Of a stretch of DNA of 64,000 bases, positions 44,006 through 54,785 are shown in pieces. The position numbers and the translations under genes were made by a program. A model generated the notes under the pieces. That model did no database searches. It was not told where the DNA came from and worked only from the letters and a program-made list of their open reading frames with translations. The stretch is from Protula sp. h YS-2021. Taxonomy: Eukaryota; Annelida; Polychaeta; Sabellida; Serpulidae. Numbering within the stretch: the stretch's first letter is position 1; every line of letters starts with the position of its first letter. The DNA is taken from positions 50,773,098 through 50,837,097 of the forward strand of contig OX457025.1 in the NCBI GenBank assembly GCA_949752745.1, written 5' to 3'.

Positions 44006-46405
44006 CTTGATGTTATCGACCATCCTGATGTACTAAAATTTAATTCCACTCTGGTCGCGTGCGGTTATCTTCAGCTGGTTACCTCTGCAACTCACCACAG
44101 TAACCATATTTTAGACGTGATAATTTGCTCAAATCCTGAGCTAATCTCGAACATAAATGTTAGTGACCCTTGCATCTCAGATCATTATTTAGTTGCGTTT
44201 AACATCACTGTGACTAAGCCTCGTGCTCTACAGGATCGTGTTATTTATAGGAAATATTCAAATATTAACCTCGATGATTTCAAAAATGATGTTCTAAAAC
44301 TTGATTTACCTTCTAAAAACGCTACTCTACAATCAGTGGTCAAGTCTTATAATGACGGCATTGAAGCTATCGTTGACAGGCACGCCCCCAAACTTGAAAA
44401 AACTGTCACAATACGTCCCAATACGCAGTGGTATAACGCCAATATGCGCAGTGCCAAAGTCATCAAACGCCGACTTGAAAGGCGGTATGCCAAATCCGGC
44501 CTCGAAAAGGATAAACAACTATACCGAAATCAGTGTAAACTGGTGAATCATTTGTGCAATGAAGCCAAATCGGAGTTCTATTCAGCTAAAGTTCTCGACT
44601 CACAATGTGATCAAAAACGACTATTTAACGTCACAAAGGAGCTTCTAGGTTGGTCTAAGTCTAGCACACTCCCAACAAATATTGAACAGGAAGTCATGCC
44701 CAACATGTTCTGCGAGTTTTTCTTGGTTAAAATTATTAAAATTAGAAATGATATTTCTTGCGATGATCGCTCAAAATTCTTTGAAGAATTTCGTGAACTC
44801 AATTGTGCATTTTGTAGCTCAAAACTTTCTGAATTTAGACCTGTTACCACAGTAGAACTCAAAGGTATTATTGAAAAGTCATCCCCGGCTACCTGCTCGC
44901 TTGATCCACTTCCGGCATGGCTGCTGAAAGTATGTAGTAATGAATTTCTGGATATTCTTACGAACATTGTGAATTTATCCCTCGCCAACGCTGAAGTGTC
45001 TGAAAATCTAAAGTGTGCCCTCGTTGTACCTCTTCTCAAGAAAGCCAGTCTGGATCCAGACATTTTGAAAAACTACCGTCCTGTTTCGAATCTAAGCTAT
45101 GTTTCCAAAATCGTTGAACGTGTAGTAGCAGCTCAGTTGAATGAACATCTTATCACACACAATCTTTTGGATAAATATCAATCAGCCTATCGCATGTTCT
45201 GTTCCACCGAAACTGCACTGTTACGAGTTCAGAGTGATGTCATGGAAGCTCTTGACACGAAGTCTATGGTTGCACTAGCGATGTTAGATCTTAGTGCAGC
45301 TTTCGACACCATTGACCACGATACGCTGTTCACACGTCTACACCACCGCTTTGGAGTAAGCGATCATGCTTTATCATGGTTTAAGTCCTACTTACGTAAC
45401 CGAACTCAGACTGTGATCGTGAATGGTTTTACCTCATCAACTGCTACCCTCAGTCATGGCGTGCCCCAGGGCTCTGTTTTAGGCCCTATTTTATTCGCCG
45501 TTTATGTTACTCCGCTGGCGGACATAGCTAATAAATATAACGTTAAATATCATTTCTATGCTGATGACTCGCAAATTTATATTGCTTTTGATCACAAGAA
45601 GAACACTGTAAAGGCTATCAACACTATTGAAGAATGTATCCTGGCTTTCAAGAAATGGATGTGTGCCAATTTTTTGAAGCTCAACGATGACAAGACTGAA
45701 CTTATTTTATTTGGCTCAAAATGTAATTTGTCGCGACTTAAGGGTATTGAAATCAATATCGAATCTACAGTTATTTCATCCACACCTACAGTGAAAAATC
45801 TGGGTGCTATGTTGGATAATTCGCTAACCATGGATAAATTTATTAGCCTCAAAGTATCTTCTGCATTGTTTTACCTACGAAACATAGCTAGAATTCGACG
45901 ATTTTTAACTACTCAGGCCACTAAGTTGTTAGTTCACGCTTATGTAATATCTCGCTTGGATTACTCCAACTCCCTACTCTACGGCGTAAATAAATCATTA
46001 ATTCGAAAGCTTCAAGTCGTGCAAAACTCGGCAGCTCGTCTCATCTCCAAAGTGAACAGATTTAACTATGCAACGCCCCTACTCATCGAACTGCACTGGC
46101 TGCCTGTTGAACAGCGGATAGTATTCAAAATTCTAGTCATTGTTTTTAACTGTATTCATGGACGCGCACCTCAATATCTAACGGATCTAATAACACCGTA
46201 CCGGAACTGTCGCTCGCTCCGATCGAGCAGTCAAGGATTATTGGTAGAACACAGAACCAACAATAGATATGGTGATAGAGCATTCTTGAATTTTGCTCCT
46301 AAACTATGGAACTCGCTGCCTATTCATTTTAGATCTATAAATAACGTTGCAGCTTTTAAAAGAGCTCTTAAAACACACCTTTTTAATAATGCTTTTGTCA
46401 ACTAA
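44006..46405 (+). CDS. LINE endonuclease (partial) and reverse transcriptase
   Basis: Open without a stop for about 800 codons to TAA 46403-46405. Motifs in order: SDHYLVAF (endonuclease), LKNYRPVSNLSYVSKIVE, AMLDLSAAFDTIDHDTLF, SHGVPQGSVLGPILF, YHFYADDSQIYI (catalytic YADD), then the thumb and a conserved C-terminal block with LHWLPVEQRIVFKI. The missing N-terminal endonuclease means it cannot move by itself. By chance it is in frame with the interrupted host element frame, so a single 895-codon chimeric frame runs from 43718. Confidence 0.92.
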   Translation, partial: LDVIDHPDVLKFNSTLVACGYLQLVTSATHHSNHILDVIICSNPELISNINVSDPCISDHYLVAFNITVTKPRALQDRVIYRKYSNINLDDFKNDVLKLDLPSKNATLQSVVKSYNDGIEAIVDRHAPKLEKTVTIRPNTQWYNANMRSAKVIKRRLERRYAKSGLEKDKQLYRNQCKLVNHLCNEAKSEFYSAKVLDSQCDQKRLFNVTKELLGWSKSSTLPTNIEQEVMPNMFCEFFLVKIIKIRNDISCDDRSKFFEEFRELNCAFCSSKLSEFRPVTTVELKGIIEKSSPATCSLDPLPAWLLKVCSNEFLDILTNIVNLSLANAEVSENLKCALVVPLLKKASLDPDILKNYRPVSNLSYVSKIVERVVAAQLNEHLITHNLLDKYQSAYRMFCSTETALLRVQSDVMEALDTKSMVALAMLDLSAAFDTIDHDTLFTRLHHRFGVSDHALSWFKSYLRNRTQTVIVNGFTSSTATLSHGVPQGSVLGPILFAVYVTPLADIANKYNVKYHFYADDSQIYIAFDHKKNTVKAINTIEECILAFKKWMCANFLKLNDDKTELILFGSKCNLSRLKGIEINIESTVISSTPTVKNLGAMLDNSLTMDKFISLKVSSALFYLRNIARIRRFLTTQATKLLVHAYVISRLDYSNSLLYGVNKSLIRKLQVVQNSAARLISKVNRFNYATPLLIELHWLPVEQRIVFKILVIVFNCIHGRAPQYLTDLITPYRNCRSLRSSSQGLLVEHRTNNRYGDRAFLNFAPKLWNSLPIHFRSINNVAAFKRALKTHLFNNAFVN

Positions 46406-46551
46406 TTTGTAACAGTATTATAATTGTATTATTATTCACGTTTATCATTTTAACTTATAATTGTATACTCTGTGCAGCACTTGGAGCTTATTATTAGATA
46501 AAGTGCTATACAAATGTATTAAATAATAAATAATAATAATAATAATAATAA
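44006..46551 (+). mobile_element. 5'-truncated CR1/Jockey-type LINE nested in pol
   Basis: Begins in the C-terminal part of an APE-type endonuclease (ILDVIICSNPEL, ISDHYLVAF) and continues through a full reverse transcriptase to a 3' UTR and an (AAT)n tail at about 46519-46551. The 4-bp TTAT before it (44002-44005) is repeated after the tail (46552-46555), a probable short target duplication. After it the host element frame resumes exactly at 46556. The LINE is 5' truncated, as is usual for this class. Confidence 0.93.
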
Positions 46552-46555
46552 TTAT

Positions 46556-47776
46556 TGGCAGGTCCCGCTCAGCGAAGCGTCCCAACGTCTAACGGGCTTA
46601 AAGTGGAAATTTAAGGGTGATAAACATCACACATACCTTGTAGATACCCGCTTGCCCTTCGGGGCTTCATTAAGCGTTGGTATTTTCAATAGTATTACAC
46701 AGAGTGTCTGCCGCATGCTTAAAAAACAAGGTATAAAAGCAATAATTTGCTACCTCGATGACTTTTTTATTACCGCTGAAACATTTGACGATACGCTCAA
46801 GGCAATGCAATGCTTGATACGGCTCCTCCGGTCGCTTGGTTTCGCAATCAACTGGGAGAAATGCATCTCCCCTACGCGCAGACTAACGTTTCTGGGAGTG
46901 ACTATCGACTCCACCGACTGCACGCTGTCAATTCCCACGGATAAGCTATGCGAAGTCCAAACCCTTCTCTCCCACTACGCAAGTCCCGACAACAGACGGC
47001 TCTCAAAACGCGACCTCCAGAGCCTGCTAGGGAAACTGAACTGGGTCGGACGTGTTGTCAGTGTCATACGTCCGGCCTTGCGTCGTCTAATCGTGCTTAT
47101 GATGTCACTACGTCGCCCTAACCACCGCACCCGTATCACTACGGACACTCGCCGAGACTTACTACTGCTTAATGTGCTTTGCGCCTCATTCAACGGTACA
47201 TCTCGCTTTTCCTCCCAAAGGGATGTGCCCGATCGCGCCTTTCAAATCGCCACAGACGCAAGCCCGACTGCTGCAGGCGCAGCGGTCGTTTGCCACAATA
47301 GAGCCATAGACTGGCTCTATTGCAACTTCGCCACGGATATGCCCGCCATCAATGATTGCGACATGAATACGAAAGAACTAGCTGCTGTTCTTTTGGCGCT
47401 GCGCCGCTGGGCACCGTTCTGCGCTTCTAAGACGGTCCAACTATATTCGGATAATAAAGCAACCCTATATGCCCTTAACCGAGGAAGAATTAGAAACACT
47501 ATTGCGTCCGATGTTTTATGCGAAATACTAATATTATGCGTTAAGTTTGACATTAAAATATGTGCCGCCTACGTAAACACGAAACTTAATAAGCTCCCGG
47601 ATGCCATTTCGCGACTATCCAGCCTTCCGCATGCCACGTATGCATTCGGCCACGTCCCGCTCGCTGACCTCCGGCACCACATGTCACCAATTGCTATGCG
47701 TCGTTTGTTCCAGGAGTGGTACGGGAGACACAAATTTTGGACAACGAAGTGGCCCAATTCCGCCGAGCAGCCCTAG
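46556..47776 (+). pseudogene. PAT/Ngaro-like pol, C-terminal part (reverse transcriptase palm, RNase H)
   Basis: Resumes in the codon after the interrupted AY dipeptide, with QVPLSEASQRLTGLKW, LPFGASLSVGIFN, CYLDDFF (catalytic LDD) and FLGVTID. The RNase H follows: IATDASPTAAGAAVV, NTKELAAVLLALRRW and QLYSDNKATLYALNRG, with AAYVNTKLNKLPDAISRL at the end. It copies element RNA and removes the template. The part is intact here but cut off from its N-terminus by the LINE. Confidence 0.93.
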
Positions 47777-48702
47777 CAGAAAGCACTCGTGAAACGTACT
47801 CGGCTCAGCTGAAGTCTTACCTGGCCTTCTGCCAAGCCTTTAGGATGCGCCCAGCCCCCGCAGAAACTACGACCGTGCTCCGTTACGCGTGTTTTCTCAG
47901 TCGATCCCTGAAACCCCAGTCCGTGAGATGCTATCTCGTTGCAGTTCGCCTACTCCACTTGGAGCTGGGTTACACGAACCCCATTGAGAATAACCACTTC
48001 GTAAAGACGCTATTGAAAGGAATCGACACGCAGAAAGGTACGCCACCCCGACAGAAACTACCGCTCTCGCTGGATATCTTGCAGCGCGTCCGAGGAGTTC
48101 TCGACCTCTCGCAACCATTAGAGGCCTGCTTCTGGGCTGCTTGTCTCATGGGCTTCTTTACCTTTCTGCGCAAGTCCTCGCTGCTATCCCGTACCCAGAC
48201 TAGCCACGACTGTAGAACTGACCTCTGCCCTGATGACGTAACGCTGTGTGCAGATGGCGCCCTAGTTCACGTAAAACGCACCAAAACACTTCGCAACTTT
48301 TCACGAGCCCTCGTCATCCCAATCCCAGAGGTAGAGCAGTCTACAGTATGCCCCACTGCAGCGTTAAAACACCACCTCCGCCTTTCGCCCGCACATGGTA
48401 AATCGGCGCTCTTCTCCTACAGAACCCCGGACTCCACCGTCCCTCTCTCCCACGCAGCGTTCTCGTCAATGCTGAAATGCAAACTGCGTGCTGTTGGGCT
48501 AGATGACTCAGCCTACAGCGGCCATAGCCTACGACGAGCCGGGGCTACCTTTGCTCTTGCCTGTGGGCTGCCACCGCAAGTGATTAAGAGCCAAGGAGAC
48601 TGGACATCGGAGTCCTACACGCGATACACTGACGTCCCTCTGAGTCTACGCCTGGATTGTGCAAAAACCATGGGATCAAACGTTCAAAACGCCTTGTCCT
48701 AA
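47716..48702 (+). CDS. Tyrosine recombinase of the PAT/Ngaro-like element
   Basis: Runs to TAA 48700-48702 and overlaps the end of the RNase H frame by 61 bp in another frame. The N-terminal SAM-like region has AALAESTRETYSAQLKSYLA. The catalytic domain shows FFTFLRKSSLL (Arg I), VHVKRTKTLRN (Lys), SGHSLRRAG (His-x-x-Arg II), GDWTSESYTRY (Trp and nucleophilic Tyr). The full catalytic set is present, so the protein looks functional. The first in-frame ATG lies inside the N-terminal domain (about 47844); the upstream frame starts at GTG, so frameshifting from pol or a non-ATG start is possible. I see no canonical slippery heptamer in phase. Confidence 0.93.
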   Translation: MVRETQILDNEVAQFRRAALAESTRETYSAQLKSYLAFCQAFRMRPAPAETTTVLRYACFLSRSLKPQSVRCYLVAVRLLHLELGYTNPIENNHFVKTLLKGIDTQKGTPPRQKLPLSLDILQRVRGVLDLSQPLEACFWAACLMGFFTFLRKSSLLSRTQTSHDCRTDLCPDDVTLCADGALVHVKRTKTLRNFSRALVIPIPEVEQSTVCPTAALKHHLRLSPAHGKSALFSYRTPDSTVPLSHAAFSSMLKCKLRAVGLDDSAYSGHSLRRAGATFALACGLPPQVIKSQGDWTSESYTRYTDVPLSLRLDCAKTMGSNVQNALS

Positions 48703-48720
48703 CTACTACAAGTAGTTCTT

Positions 48721-48850
48721 GTTTCTTAAAGTATGTTTGTTTTATGCATAATGTGTTCAGCAGTCAGGCAATAAACATTTGTACCCAAACCACTCTCTCA
48801 TTCGTCTTGCCAGCCATAACGGCTAGAGACTAGAACGCTATAAGTTTTAA
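48721..48850 (+). repeat. Split direct repeat B1
   Basis: 130 bp, near-identical to B2 (49276-49405), offset 555 bp. It abuts A2 at the TTAA of 48847-48852. Confidence 0.95.
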
Positions 48851-49190
48851 TTAAAAAATAAAGTGTTATTTGATTTTAAAACTCTGGTGATGCGCTGCCC
48901 CTTTTCCCCCTTAATCCCCCACGCTATTCGACTTGACAGCGACGGAGCGTGCCAGACGGAGATGTAGACAGAGCGTCTCGGGTTACAGCGTGCCGTCATG
49001 CAAGGCGGGAGCGAAGCACACACTCAGTAACTCGGGGGCGGAGCTCGCCCCAGAGTACCTTCTGTCATGCCTGTGTTCTATTGGCCGTTGAGTCGTGCAG
49101 GGATTAAGTCGGACGGTACATAAGAAGGCTCTTCCAAGCTTCCCCTCACAAATGCAAAGCAAGCACTGGTCAAGCAAGCGCTTCCAGAGA
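48850..49190 (+). repeat. Split direct repeat A2
   Basis: 341 bp matching A1; only a few differences are visible, such as one base near the GGAGCTCGCCCC block. Confidence 0.95.
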
Positions 49191-49275
49191 CCCACCTCCA
49201 TCCCCCTTCCCCTTCCCTGTTTAATTGTTTACAAGTACAGTTTTATGTTGAATATGTTAGTATGGTTAGTGGACA

Positions 49276-49405
49276 GTTTTTTAAAGTATGTTTGTTTTAT
49301 GCATAATGTGTTCAGCAGTCAGGCAATAAACATCTGTACCCAAACCACTCTCTCATTCGTCTTGCCAGCCATAACGGCTAGAGACTAGAACGCTATAAGT
49401 TTTAA
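49276..49405 (+). repeat. Split direct repeat B2, element right end
   Basis: 130 bp matching B1; ends CGCTATAAGTTTTAA at 49405. The 85 bp between A2 and B2 (49191-49275) are not repeated in the element. Confidence 0.95.
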
Positions 49406-49679
49406 CAGAAATTTATCCATTGTTATATTTATTCACAATGGATGAAACAAATTTGTCTACTGCAAGCAACATATTAAATCTCGGACCTCATCGAAACTCA
49501 AGCTAAAATTGTGGTAAAAAATGACATGACAGTCGATGTTTTCGTTCAGCAATATAAAACTGACAAACTTAACCAACGTAACGGAAGCAGGGATGCACGT
49601 AAGATCTTCGCATTTCGCCATGGCGAAGGTGAAATCCGTTTGGTGAAGGTGAACAGATTCACCTTTGTCTACTGCAAAT

Positions 49680-50050
49680 CGGTCAGGACTGAGTAACTAC
49701 CGATGTCGCTCTATAAAGACATAAACTGGACAATATAGTTAAGAAGATGTATAGTTTATATGCAATAAACAAATTAAGTTACAGTTTTAGTAAGAGGGTT
49801 AATTTGGCGAAAGTGAATTCGAATTGGCGAAGGTGAGCTAAATGTCCTTCGCCAAATTGGCGAAGGTAAAAAATCCTTATGTGCACCCTTGTGATAGCGC
49901 AACCATTCTAAACATGGGAGGAACTGAAGCGAAAGCCTAAAGGCTTAGTTACTTTTTCATACCATAAACGTGTAGGGTTGTATTTTCGAAGTTCATCGGC
50001 CGGTATCTCGTAACAAAAGCCCTAGAAGGTACTGTCGATGGGCCGTCGTT
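49680..50050 (+). repeat. ~370-bp dispersed repeat, forward copy
   Basis: Inverted relative to 37251-37625. It includes a small run of TTCGCCAAATTGGCGAAGG palindromes at about 49847-49866. Confidence 0.85.
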
Positions 50051-50059
50051 CCATCATAT

Positions 50060-52390
50060 GTTGAAACGAGACGTACCCGAAGAATTTCACTCTCCGGTCG
50101 CAATACAGTTGCTTCGATAAATAACGATTGTGTAATGGAAATTAAATGAATACTTGTGCGTTTCTGAAGTTATCTTTCTGAACGACTTTTAACACATTTA
50201 AAAATGTTTGATCTGCATCTTCTCAACGACAATCTGCTATTTCTAATTGAGTGCAGTGCGAAGCCATATCGATTAAAAATATGTAACAGAAAAATTGCAT
50301 AATGTGAGCCCTGAAAACTGCACAAGAAATTTTTTTCTTTAAAACAAAAATTATTGATGTCAGAAAATGTGTAAATACTAATATAAATGATGAATACGAC
50401 TGTCACGTCTTCGACATCGCGACCGATCCCTAGGTCTGTGTCGGCAACCTCTCTATAATCAGTGACATAATGGTGGTGGTATATTTAGGTGGTAGAAATA
50501 TGGTGATAAAGCAAATTTGGACTTCAGGGTTCGAAATTAGAGGTGGCGCGGTGGCGATTTGCTACCCAGTTTTGACATTTCGCTACCAGAAAAAAATCAT
50601 GGTGGTAAAATCAGAAAATCTGAGGAAAACATAATTCACAAATTTAAATAATTTTCTTTACATAAATAACATTATTAACTTGCAAATATGCGATCTGTCA
50701 AGTTGGTTAGATTAAACAGACGAAACCGGTTAATCGCATAACCAATTTTGCCAAGCCCTGTTATGCGTTTATCCGGAGTACTCTTGCCGTGCCTTTTTCT
50801 CATTTGCGATAGTTATTAGACGTGCACCAACACTCCTCCTCATCCCCGCATTTTATTTTTCCAACAGAAAAGAAAAAATAACGATTGCCTTCTACGATTT
50901 TATTTAAGGATTAAGGGTTCCAGGCTATTATGTAGTGGCAGCTCAAACAGATCGGGGATTAGGAGATGCATGCCATTATCTAGTGAGAGCTGAGAGAGTG
51001 CGGTGATTAAGAAGTCGAGACTCACTGTTAACAACCGCAGTTATGCAATTAACCGATTTATGCGTTTAATCATTATGCGATTAAGTGATTTCATCTGTAC
51101 CAGTTTATTGATAACAAACAATGGAGCGCTTATTTGACTTGTTGTTTTCATGTTGTTGCCAGTTGACCACTTTCGCCACGGGTCACCTCAATTTCCCCAC
51201 CAGAACAAAACGTTGGTGGCGAAAATCGCCACCATGTCAAAAGACATAATTTCGAATCCTGGACTTCCGATCCAAATAACCAGTTACACACGGAAGATTT
51301 TCAATGGCTTGTGGGGGGTAAAAACAAAGATTTTTGGTAACAGTGATAGTGACGTGTGTGTAAAAACAAACATTCGAACAACAAAGTGCAATTTAGCTCA
51401 TTGGTGTTTCCCACTTTACCCGATTGCAAAAAAGCGGCGAAATGGGTGTGTCAAAATCCTGCATTTTCATTGGTAAACTTAAAACTTCGAGAAAATATAC
51501 AAAAATTCCCCAAATTAAGGGGGCCGTCGCCTTGAGTCGCACGCCGTGCTGTAACAAATAGGGACCTCCGATTTTGTTATATTTTATATGTTATTTTTTA
51601 ATATAAAACGGAAAATCAATTGAAATATCTTTTTTTAAACATATATACACGATTGTACTATAAATTGTGGGAAAATGTTAACGATGACAATTGGGTGTAG
51701 GTGCGGTGAGCTACAAAGTCACAGAGAGATATAAGATGTTATAGAGGTCAGAGCTCACTCGGAGCTATCATGCCATCACTAATCATAATCCCAAGGCTCA
51801 CGCATACACAGCCTTAATCCCCTTATCCCAAAAGTAATTGACAATTTCGGCTCGAGATAAAACATAAACATTGATATCAAAACATAAACAAATGAGAAAA
51901 GTTATCGAAAAGAGCTAAACAATTAAACTTCTGAAATATTAGACCTTTCAAAAATCAGTGGCAAAATGGTAGTGGGTGGTGGCAAAGTGGTCGGTGGCAA
52001 ATAAGTCAATTCGCACTTTAGGATCTTTCTCGTGGAGGTATTGTTTTGGCTGCAAATGTTGGGGGATAAATTATAAAAAATGATAAGGGAAAAAATCAAA
52101 ATTCTAATTTTCTTTCAACATGCACACTTTCAAATTTATAAAGCCATCATATGATCTTCTAAAAACTATTTTATATATTAATCAGTCCCTTTAGTTACCA
52201 GTTTGTGACTATGTTTTTGGCAAAATGGAATTTTGTTGATTTTGCCGTTTTTTATCATTTCTTTATATCCTTATCCCAACTGAATTCAACCGAAACGCAA
52301 ATTTTTTCGGCAAAATTCAAAGTGCGAATTGGTTTATTGGTTGGTGGCAAAATGGTCGGTGGTGATTTTGATATAATATTGAGTTTGAGT
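50060..52390. other. No gene seen; scattered GGTGGCGA/GGTGGCAAA motifs
   Basis: AT-rich. Around 50530-50600, 51180-51235 and 51960-52010 and 52325-52370 the phrases GGTGGCGA, GGTGGTAAA or GGTGGCAAAATGGTCGGTGG recur, suggesting diverged fragments of one repeat. No exon or protein domain recognised. Confidence 0.45.
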
Positions 52391-52399
52391 TGTGGCATC

Positions 52400-54097
52400 T
52401 GACCCTCCGGTCCTCCAGCCTCTGAAACGGACCAAATGGTCCCGCCAGGAGGATGACTGCGTGATAGAACAACACCTCAATTCATTCCCCTTCCCTTTGC
52501 ATATTCCCAAAGACTCGTATCCTACCTATACTCAACCCCCCACCCCCTTGTGCAGCCTGTCCAGAGCCATCCTGATGCAGCCCTTCAAAAGGAATCCCTG
52601 GACCCCTCTAAAACAAGAAGAACTGTCAATTAATTCCATTAGCTACACCGTTCTGTGCATATCTGACCATAGAGCAGTACTCTTCAAAGCTTTTGATAGA
52701 AAACCCAGCCCACTGCAGAAATAGATAACTTTCAGAAACAAAAATGATCTCGATCTAAGTTAACTGAAAGTATACGTGTCCAAAGTAACGGAGGAAGTTT
52801 TTATTGCTGACACCCTGGAAGAGAGTGTTCAAAACTACAACACTTGACTTTCATCCGTACTTGACTGCCATGCTCCTTCAGTCAATCAGACAGTAGTTGT
52901 CCGCCCGAGCAATAAATGGTTCAACAGTCTGTGCCGTCAAGAAAAGCAGAAGAAGCGCCGGTTGAAAAGGATTGCATTGCATCTGATGAAGAGGCATATC
53001 AATATCAAGTTAAGTATTACAACATGCATGTCTCATCTGCTAAAACTGAACTTAGTTCTAACAAAATCATTGAAACTTCGGACGATAAACAGAAACGTTT
53101 TGACTTTACGAAGAAATTACTGAATGTCAAACAAGACCCTAGATATCTAAGTAACACAAAGGATTTACCCCAGTCATTTGCAGACTTTGTTTGGATAAGA
53201 TTGTCCGTATACGTATCTATGTGGATAGTAACAGCTCAATAGAAGAGCAAGTGAAACTGTTACAGAGCGAAATGCGTAGTTTGGAACCAGAGTGCAGCTT
53301 GGATGAATTCCACGAGGCTTCGGAAGACCAAGTGAAGAAAACACTTAAACAAATGCCGAATGCGACCTGTGAGTTGGATCCAGTGGCAAAAAGTCTCATC
53401 AAACAGTGTTTAAGTGTTTAAGAATCCACTCTACTGAGACAGCCTTTTTGAAAATTCAGAATGACCTTCTTAATAATATGGGCAAAAAGAAGATGTCAGC
53501 ACTAGTTCTTCTCGATCTATCAGCGGCATTTGACATTATCGACCACCAAATTCTTAGTGGTAGACTGGAATCACGGTATGCCATACGTCATCGAGCTCTT
53601 GCATGGGTACAAAATTATTTGAGTGATCGGACTCAGTATGTGGTACTTAACGGAGAAAGATCTATGTCTGCTTCTCTAAGTTTTGGTGTCCCCCCAGGGT
53701 TCCAGTTTGAGCCCACTTCTCTTTGTTTTGTACACTGCGCCTATGGGGGATATCGCTAAATGGCACAATATTGGTAAACACTTTTATGCTGATGATGGGC
53801 AAGTTTACATGGCTGTCGAGGACCATGAAAACATGGGTAAGTTAAACAGTTGTTTATCAGAATTGAGAAAGTAGATGATTGCCAATAAGTTGAAAGTAAA
53901 TGATAGCAAAACTGAAGTGTTATTGATGGGATCTCATCAGACCTTCCGAAAGTTAAACGCCTTGATTGTTATAATTGGTAACCAATGTGTAAGTTCCTCA
54001 GAGTCTGTTACTAATTTAGGTGCTATTTTTGACAAGAATATATATGTATTACTTGAAAACTATCGGTAAAATACGCAAATATCTTACAAGAGATGCA
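52400..54097 (+). pseudogene. Decayed CR1/Jockey-type LINE
   Basis: In order: an endonuclease end with ISDHRAVLF (about 52660), a linker with KTELSSNKIIETSDDKQKR (about 53040-53100), LKQMPNATCELDPVAKSL (about 53350), then, after a deletion, HSTETAFLKIQND, VLLDLSAAFDIIDHQIL, GVPP and HFYADDGQVYM (catalytic YADD, about 53780-53800). It continues to KTIGKIRKYLTRDA at 54097, where the inverted-repeat element begins. It differs clearly from the LINE at 44 kb but belongs to the same broad group. Several frameshifts and a deletion of the segment between about residue blocks DPVAKSL and HSTETAF. Confidence 0.9.
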
Positions 54098-54685
54098 GGA
54101 TAATTCCCTCAGACAATTCCTCCTAAACAATTCCCCCCGTAGGACAATTCCCCCGAGGCCTATCTCCCCAATTCATTTTTATTTTTCTTATTTTTTTTGT
54201 CTTTGCATTTCTCTGTCTTTCTCTCTCTGTCTCTCTTTTACAAATTATTGCCCTGTTATCTTCTAATTAGAGGCCGTGTTATTGTCCTTTCAACATTGTC
54301 GCAATTGCAATTAATATGCCTTGTTCAGACCAATGAACTTTGATTTAGCCACCTCAGGGCCAGCAAAAACGAAACAAAGCTGGAAATTCCGGAGTTGTTG
54401 GTTTTTACGTGTACATCGGTCGGATCTGGTCATAATATAGGTGGCCACTTGCTCGAGACACCACTTCGCCAGACGCCGACTCTGCGCAGCGCATTCGTCA
54501 AATAGTCTGCGACTTCGAAAACCGACGGATTGTTGACCATATGCGTGGAGTTGCCACAACATCAGGTTTTGGCATTCAAAGTAAAATAAAAATCGAAATT
54601 AAGTAGGGGAGGAATAGTCCTCGGGGGAGGAGAATTGTCCTGCCGGAAGAATTGTTCGGGGGGAGTTGTCTGGGGAGAATTGTCC
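54098..54685. mobile_element. MITE-like element with ~65-bp terminal inverted repeats
   Basis: The left end (54098-54170, GGATAATTCCCTCAGACAATTCC then GGACAATTCCCCCGAGG) is complementary to the right end (54615-54685, CCTCGGGGGAGGAGAATTGTCC ... GAATTGTCC). The ends are themselves built of the repeated GGACAATTCCCCC. The interior of about 440 bp has no transposase. It interrupts the LINE before it. No target duplication is clear. Confidence 0.75.
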
Positions 54686-54694
54686 TAGACCCAT

Positions 54695-54785
54695 TGCTAC
54701 ATACATGATTTTAGTCAACATAACTCTTTAGGCTACTTTTAATATCACAGTTTTAATACCATAATTTTTCATAGGGAGACCATGG
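54695..54785 (+). repeat. Direct repeat pair, left copy
   Basis: ATTGCTACATACATGATTTTAG then AACATAACTCTTTAGGCTA recurs at 55715-55790. The Helitron-like element lies between the copies. 54786-55034 has nothing else recognised. Confidence 0.7.

Larger units (their letters stand above)
41750..49405 (+). mobile_element. PAT/Ngaro-like tyrosine-recombinase retrotransposon
   Basis: Complete element bounded by split direct repeats: A1 41750-42090, genes, B1 48721-48850, A2 48850-49190, B2 49276-49405. The gene order is gag, reverse transcriptase/RNase H, tyrosine recombinase. The A1-...-B1A2B2 layout, with a recombinase instead of a DDE integrase, identifies the PAT/Ngaro branch of the DIRS order. 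Such elements are thought to integrate through a circular DNA intermediate and make no target duplication. The element is 7656 bp including a 2.5-kb LINE inserted in the reverse transcriptase. Apart from that insertion and one in-frame stop in gag, it appears intact. Confidence 0.93.

Noticed and set aside
43718..46405. A genuine 895-residue gene
   Set aside because: It is a chance in-frame junction between a PAT/Ngaro-like reverse transcriptase and a truncated LINE. The first part resumes at 46556 after the LINE tail.
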